Both the position numbers and the translations under genes were made by a program. DNA of 64,000 bases from Lentisalinibacter orientalis. GTDB taxonomy: Bacteria > Pseudomonadota > Gammaproteobacteria > Steroidobacterales > Woeseiaceae. Shown piece after piece: positions 60,381 through 64,000 of the stretch. The stretch covers positions 372,001-436,000 of the forward strand of contig NZ_JAPDRJ010000003.1 of the NCBI RefSeq assembly GCF_040706535.1, read 5' to 3'. The stretch's first letter is position 1. Each line of letters opens with the position of its first letter. Under the pieces are notes generated by a model. It was not told the DNA's origin, searched no databases, and saw only the letters and a list, made by a program, of their open reading frames with translations.

Positions 60381-60419
60381 GGGGTCCTACGATGGGGTCC
60401 TACGATGGGGTCCTACGAT
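60381..60419. repeat. Three perfect 13-bp tandem repeats between rnc and era
   Basis: Unit GGGGTCCTACGAT at 60381-60393, 60394-60406 and 60407-60419. On the coding strand it reads ATCGTAGGACCCC, so each copy contains a TAGGA Shine-Dalgarno-like core. The third copy overlaps the last codons and stop (TCG TAG) of rnc; the first ends directly at the era ATG. Confidence 0.95.
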
Positions 60420-61099
60420 GGCGAACCGGCGCTCAGCGAGGCAAGCAGCCGGCGCGCGGCCTCCTGTTCGGCCTCCCGGCGGCTGGCACCGCTCGCCGTC
60501 GCTTCGCCTTCGGGCTGCACCAGCCGGCAGCGTACCTCGAAACGCTGCGCGTGCGCCGGTCCGCTGGCCCCGGTGAGCTCGTAGGCGGGCAGCGGCAGGC
60601 CGCGGGCCTGCAGCCATTCCTGCAGGCGGGTCTTCGGATCCTTCAGGGAATCGCCCTCGGGCAGGTGCTCGAGCCGGCGCGCATAGAGCCGGCGCACCAC
60701 CCGCTCGGCCTCCGCGTAGCCGCCGTCGCGGAAGATGGCCCCCAGCAGCGCCTCCAGTCCGTCTGCCAGGATGGAGTCCCGGCGGAAGCCGCCGCTCTTC
60801 ATCTCGCCGGAGCCGAGCTTCAGGTGCTCCCCCAGGCCGTGCTGGCGGGCGATCTGCGCCAGGGAATGGTCGCGCACCAGGCGCGAACGCAGCCGGCTCA
60901 GTTCCCCCTCCTCGGCGTCGGGGCGCAGCGAGATGAGGGCGTCGGAGATAACGCAGTCGAGCACCGCATCGCCCAGGAACTCGAGCCGCTCGTTACTGCG
61001 TCCCGGCGCGCTGCGATGCGTGAGCGCGCGCTCCAGCAGTGTGGTATCGCCGAACTCGTAGTCGAAGGTCCGCCGGACCCATTGGGTGATGTCTTCCAA
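60413..61099 (-). CDS. rnc: Ribonuclease III
   Basis: Double-strand-specific endoribonuclease for rRNA processing. 228 residues from a TTG at 61097-61099, giving LEDITQWVRRTFDYEFGDTTLLERALTHRSA, which fits the family length; there is no ATG or GTG close by. Signature NERLEFLGDAVLDCVISDAL with the catalytic Asp/Glu, SILADGLEALLGAIFRDGGY, then a dsRNA-binding domain (DPKTRLQEWLQARGLPLPAYEL and ATASGASRREAEQEAARRLL). GAGGGG lies 14 bases upstream of the TTG, farther than ideal. Between the DUF4845 gene and era. Confidence 0.95.
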   Translation of the reverse strand: MEDITQWVRRTFDYEFGDTTLLERALTHRSAPGRSNERLEFLGDAVLDCVISDALISLRPDAEEGELSRLRSRLVRDHSLAQIARQHGLGEHLKLGSGEMKSGGFRRDSILADGLEALLGAIFRDGGYAEAERVVRRLYARRLEHLPEGDSLKDPKTRLQEWLQARGLPLPAYELTGASGPAHAQRFEVRCRLVQPEGEATASGASRREAEQEAARRLLASLSAGSPS

Positions 61100-61131
61100 A
61101 GCCCGCTGCGGCGCCCCTCGATCCGCTGAGA

Positions 61132-61521
61132 TCAGCTGCGGACCTCGACGGTCTTGTTGAACTTCACGGCGAACGAGATATTGGAGATGAACGGCGTGCG
61201 GTTCTCGTAATCGGCCTCGATCACATAGCCATCCGCGATCTTCTTGATGCTGAGATCCCGCTCGCTGATGATGTTGATGCTCTCGATGTCGAAGCGCCGC
61301 GACAGAGAACGCATCAGGTCCTGCCGGGTCGGGCCCTGCCCCTCGAACTCGTCCTTCACCCCGTCGAGCACGCTCACGATCTTCATGTGCTCGAGGTAGA
61401 CAGGCACCAGGCGGATGCCGGCGAACACGAACAGGCCGACGAAGGCCACGAGGATGAGCATGCCGAGTGTCGTCATGCCCCGCTGCCTGCCGCCGCAATC
61501 GATGTGACGAATCTCCACCAT
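61132..61521 (-). CDS. DUF4845 membrane protein
   Basis: 129 residues from ATG 61519-61521, which has GGAGG five bases upstream. One N-terminal membrane helix (MTTLGMLILVAFVGLFVFAGIRLVPVYLEHMKI), then a periplasmic or cytoplasmic small domain with RQDLMRSLSRRFDIESINIISERDLSIKKIADGYVIEADYENRTPFISNISF. The N-terminus with GRQRGMTTLGM resembles a type IV pilin-like class III signal, but no pilin role is established. DUF4845 genes are regularly found between lepB and rnc in Gammaproteobacteria; function unknown. Confidence 0.9.
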   Translation of the reverse strand: MVEIRHIDCGGRQRGMTTLGMLILVAFVGLFVFAGIRLVPVYLEHMKIVSVLDGVKDEFEGQGPTRQDLMRSLSRRFDIESINIISERDLSIKKIADGYVIEADYENRTPFISNISFAVKFNKTVEVRS

Positions 61522-61595
61522 ATCCGCCTCCGGAACCTGCTGGGAAAGCGTTATGTCACGCGATATTAACCGATCACGCAGTGACCTGCGCCACA

Positions 61596-62369
61596 TTATC
61601 GGATTTTATCGCCGATGCGATCCCAGCGCGGCCACTCGCCCCAGCGCCAGTTGAGCCAGATGCGGCTGGCCCGCCCCACCAGGTTGTCCTCCGGCACGCA
61701 GCCCACCTGCGGGAAGCGGCTGTCCCGGCTGTTGTCCCGGTTGTCGCCCATCATGAAATAGCAGGCCTCGGGCACCTCGAAGCGGTAGACGCCCGACAGC
61801 GGGCTGCGCTGGAGCAGGACCAGGTGTTCGTTATCGCCCAGCCGCTCTATGAACAGCTGGCCCGCCTCGCCGTCCTCGGTCCAGCGCGCGGCGGCCTCCA
61901 TCTCGACCGGCTCGCCGTTGATGAACAGCCGATGATTGCGGTACACGATCTCGTCGCCGGGCAGTCCGACCACGCGCTTGATGTAGTTGATGTCCGGGTT
62001 GGAGGGCAGCCGGAAGACTGCGATATCGCCCCGCTCCGGCCGGCCAGTTTCCACCACCTCGGTGTGCAGCACCGGCAGCCGCAGGCCGTAGGAGTACTTG
62101 GAGACGAAGATGAAGTCTCCCACCAGCAGGGTGGGCACCATGGAGCTCGACGGGATGCGGTAGGGCTCGAAGGCGAACGAGCGTATTGCCAGCACCAGCA
62201 GCAGCACGGGGAAGAATGAGCGCGAATACTCCACGATCTTCGGCATGCCGCCACCGGCCTCCGCCCCCGCGCCGGCGCGGCGCCCGCGGCCGGCCAGCGC
62301 CCACACGAGCCAGATCACGCCGGTGATCAGCGTGGCCAGTACCAACAGCAGTGACAGGTCCAATTTCAT
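61596..62369 (-). CDS. lepB: Signal peptidase I
   Basis: Inner-membrane Ser-Lys protease that removes Sec and Tat signal peptides. 257 residues. Two N-terminal membrane segments (LLLVLATLITGVIWLVWALAG and FFPVLLLVLAIRSFAF). Catalytic Ser in YRIPSSSMVPTLLVGDFIFV, Lys in YIKRVVGLPGD, and the later boxes CYFMMGDNRDNSRDSRFPQVGCVPEDNLVGRASRIWLNW. Shorter than E. coli LepB but complete. Downstream of lepA by 27 bp. Confidence 0.97.
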   Translation of the reverse strand: MKLDLSLLLVLATLITGVIWLVWALAGRGRRAGAGAEAGGGMPKIVEYSRSFFPVLLLVLAIRSFAFEPYRIPSSSMVPTLLVGDFIFVSKYSYGLRLPVLHTEVVETGRPERGDIAVFRLPSNPDINYIKRVVGLPGDEIVYRNHRLFINGEPVEMEAAARWTEDGEAGQLFIERLGDNEHLVLLQRSPLSGVYRFEVPEACYFMMGDNRDNSRDSRFPQVGCVPEDNLVGRASRIWLNWRWGEWPRWDRIGDKIR

Positions 62370-62396
62370 TTCCGCACGACGATCCGGTTGAGCACC

Positions 62397-64000
62397 TTAC
62401 TTCTCCACCTGCAGTACGGCAAGGAAAGCCTCCTGGGGAATCTCCACGGAGCCCAGCTGTTTCATGCGCCGCTTGCCCTCCTTCTGCTTCTCCAGCAGCT
62501 TGCGCTTGCGGCTGACGTCACCGCCGTAGCACTTCGCGGTCACGTTCTTGCGCAGTGCCTTGACCGTGCTGCGCGCGATGACGTGGGCGCCGATCGCCGC
62601 CTGTATGGCCACCTCGAACATCTGCCGCGGTATCAGTTCCTTCATCTTCTCCACCAGTTCCCGGCCCCTTGGATAGGCCTTGTCCCGATGGACGATGACC
62701 GACAGCGCGTCCACCTTCTCCTTGTTGATCAGGATGTCGAGACGCACGAGATCGGCCGCCTGGAAGCGGGCGAAATGATAATCGAAGCTGGCGAAACCGC
62801 GGCTGGCGGACTTCAGGCGGTCGAAGAAGTCGAGCACGACCTCCGACAGCGGCATCTCGTACTCCAGCGAGACCTGGCCGCCGAGGTAGAGCATCTTGGT
62901 CTGCACGCCGCGCTTCTCGATACACAGCTTCATGACGGCGCCGACGTGCTCCTCGGGCACCAGGATGCCGGCGACGATGATCGGCTCGCGGATCTCGGCG
63001 ATCTCGCCGGTCGGCGGCAGGGCGGACGGATTGTCCACGCTGATTATCTCTCCGCTCACGGTCAGCACTTCGTAGACGACGGTGGGCGCCGTGGTAATGA
63101 GGTTGATGCCGTACTCGCGCTCGAGCCGCTCCTGCACGATCTCCATGTGCAGCATGCCGAGGAAGCCGCAGCGGAAGCCGAACCCGAGCGCCACCGAGGT
63201 CTCGGGCTCGAAGTGCAGCGCGGCGTCGTTCAGCCTGAGCTTCTGCAGCGCCTCGCGGAAGGTCTCGTAGTCGTCGGACTGGGTCGGGAACAGGCCCGCG
63301 AACACCCGCGGCTGCATCTCGCGGAAGCCGGGCAGCGGCTTGTCGCAGGGCCGCTTGTCGATGGTCAGCGTGTCGCCGACGGGCGCTCCGTCGATCTCCT
63401 TGATGCTGGAGATGACGAAGCCCACCTCGCCCGCCTCCAGCGTTTCCGTATCGAGCATCTTCGGCGTGAACTTGCCCACGCGGTCCACCTGGTGGGCGCG
63501 GCCGGTCGACATGACGCGGATCTTGTCCCGGTTCGTCAGCGTGCCGTTCACCACCCGCACCAGACAGACCACGCCCACGTAGTTGTCGAACCAGGAATCG
63601 ACGATGAGTGCCTGCAGGGGCGCTTCCGTGTCGCCCACCGGCGGCGGTATGCGGGTGACCAGCGTATCCAGCAGCTCGCGCACCCCCTCGCCGGTCTTCG
63701 CGCTGACCAGCACGGCGTCGTGCGCCTCCAGACCGATGATCTCCTCGATCTCGTTGATCACCTTCTCGGGCTCCGCGGCCGGCAGGTCGATCTTGTTCAG
63801 GACGGGCACCACCTCGAGCCCCTGATCGATGGCCGTGTAGCAGTTGGCGACGCTCTGCGCCTCTACGCCCTGGGCGGCATCCACCACCAGCAGCGCGCCC
63901 TCGCAGGCGGCCAGCGAACGGGAGACCTCGTAGGAGAAGTCCACGTGGCCCGGCGTATCGATGAAGTTCAGCTCGTAGACGCGGCCATCCGTCGCCGTGT
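62397..64000 (-). CDS. lepA: Elongation factor 4 LepA (5' end cut by window edge)
   Basis: Ribosome-dependent GTPase that can back-translocate or assist ribosome assembly. About 534 codons are visible; the N-terminal G1 region lies beyond position 64000. Visible are G3 NFIDTPGHVDFSYEVSRSLAA, G4 VLNKIDLPAA, VSAKTGEGV, the EF-G-like domains and the LepA-specific C-terminus (KLLEKQKEGKRRMKQLGSVEIPQEAFLAVL). YGGDVSRKRKLLEKQ is diagnostic. First gene seen of the lepA-lepB-DUF4845-rnc-era-recO-pdxJ-acpS run. Confidence 0.97.
   Translation of the reverse strand, partial: TATDGRVYELNFIDTPGHVDFSYEVSRSLAACEGALLVVDAAQGVEAQSVANCYTAIDQGLEVVPVLNKIDLPAAEPEKVINEIEEIIGLEAHDAVLVSAKTGEGVRELLDTLVTRIPPPVGDTEAPLQALIVDSWFDNYVGVVCLVRVVNGTLTNRDKIRVMSTGRAHQVDRVGKFTPKMLDTETLEAGEVGFVISSIKEIDGAPVGDTLTIDKRPCDKPLPGFREMQPRVFAGLFPTQSDDYETFREALQKLRLNDAALHFEPETSVALGFGFRCGFLGMLHMEIVQERLEREYGINLITTAPTVVYEVLTVSGEIISVDNPSALPPTGEIAEIREPIIVAGILVPEEHVGAVMKLCIEKRGVQTKMLYLGGQVSLEYEMPLSEVVLDFFDRLKSASRGFASFDYHFARFQAADLVRLDILINKEKVDALSVIVHRDKAYPRGRELVEKMKELIPRQMFEVAIQAAIGAHVIARSTVKALRKNVTAKCYGGDVSRKRKLLEKQKEGKRRMKQLGSVEIPQEAFLAVLQVEK

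Overview
The window is a GC-rich (by eye about two-thirds G+C, not computed), densely packed bacterial chromosome segment. Its gene set marks a non-enteric gammaproteobacterium. The lolA-ftsK-trxB-aat-infA-clpA-clpS run, fabH-plsX-rpmF-yceD-yceF-rluC/rne, comEC-exbB-exbD-msbA-lpxK-kdsB, lolE/C-lolD, mfd-csiV, the S-methyl-5'-thioinosine phosphorylase-hpt-nagZ run and lepA-lepB-DUF4845-rnc-era-recO-pdxJ-acpS all resemble neighbourhoods I know from Pseudomonas and, in part, E. coli. I cannot name the genus. I found no rRNA, tRNA, CRISPR array, prophage or insertion sequence. Almost everything is core housekeeping with small accessory insertions.

Layout. 1-9.3 kb: lolA (cut by the window edge), ftsK, divergent trxB, a COG3146 acyltransferase, aat and infA, then a perfect REPIN-like inverted repeat, then clpA and clpS on the other strand. 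9.4-15.7 kb: a partial type II secretion operon (gspC, D, E, F) and a small acidic PA3496-like protein. 15.7-22.5 kb: the SOS mutagenesis operon lexA-imuA-imuB-dnaE2 with two LexA boxes, and a divergent DUF2799 lipoprotein. 22.6-24.7 kb: an Lpp/OprI-like lipoprotein, an L,D-transpeptidase and a YkvA-type protein. 24.8-32.5 kb: fatty-acid/phospholipid initiation genes, ribosomal L32, the divergent Maf-family yceF, rluC, and divergent rne with a leader of roughly 390 nt. 32.6-35.3 kb: low-molecular-weight phosphatase, a ParE/RHH toxin-antitoxin pair in an AT-richer pocket, and glycerate kinase. 35.3-43.5 kb: lipid A/KDO genes (kdsB, lpxK, msbA), exbDB, comEC, a DUF2062 protein and lolD. 43.6-47.3 kb: two LolC/E-type permeases, sfsA and a small exported protein. 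47.4-52 kb: mfd and csiV. 52-64 kb: a long co-directional minus-strand block from lepA (cut by the right edge) through translation, RNA processing, repair and cofactor genes to nagZ, hpt, a methylthioinosine phosphorylase and a PAS/degenerate-GGDEF protein.

Functionally the window is dominated by envelope biogenesis (LolA, LolC/E/D, Lpp, L,D-transpeptidase, KdsB, LpxK, MsbA, ExbBD, NagZ, type II secretion), RNA and protein quality control (RNase E, RNase III, ClpA/ClpS, Aat) and DNA repair (LexA/ImuA/ImuB/DnaE2, Mfd, RecO). I see no clear new multi-gene system. The most unusual signals are small: tandem repeats that each carry a Shine-Dalgarno-like element just before era and before the methylthioinosine phosphorylase, a terminator-like hairpin on top of the mfd start with a competing upstream arm, a possible leader ORF in the rne 5' region, LexA boxes inside the start of a divergent lipoprotein gene, phased repeats upstream of the toxin-antitoxin pair and of ftsK, and a GspE without its zinc-binding cysteines.
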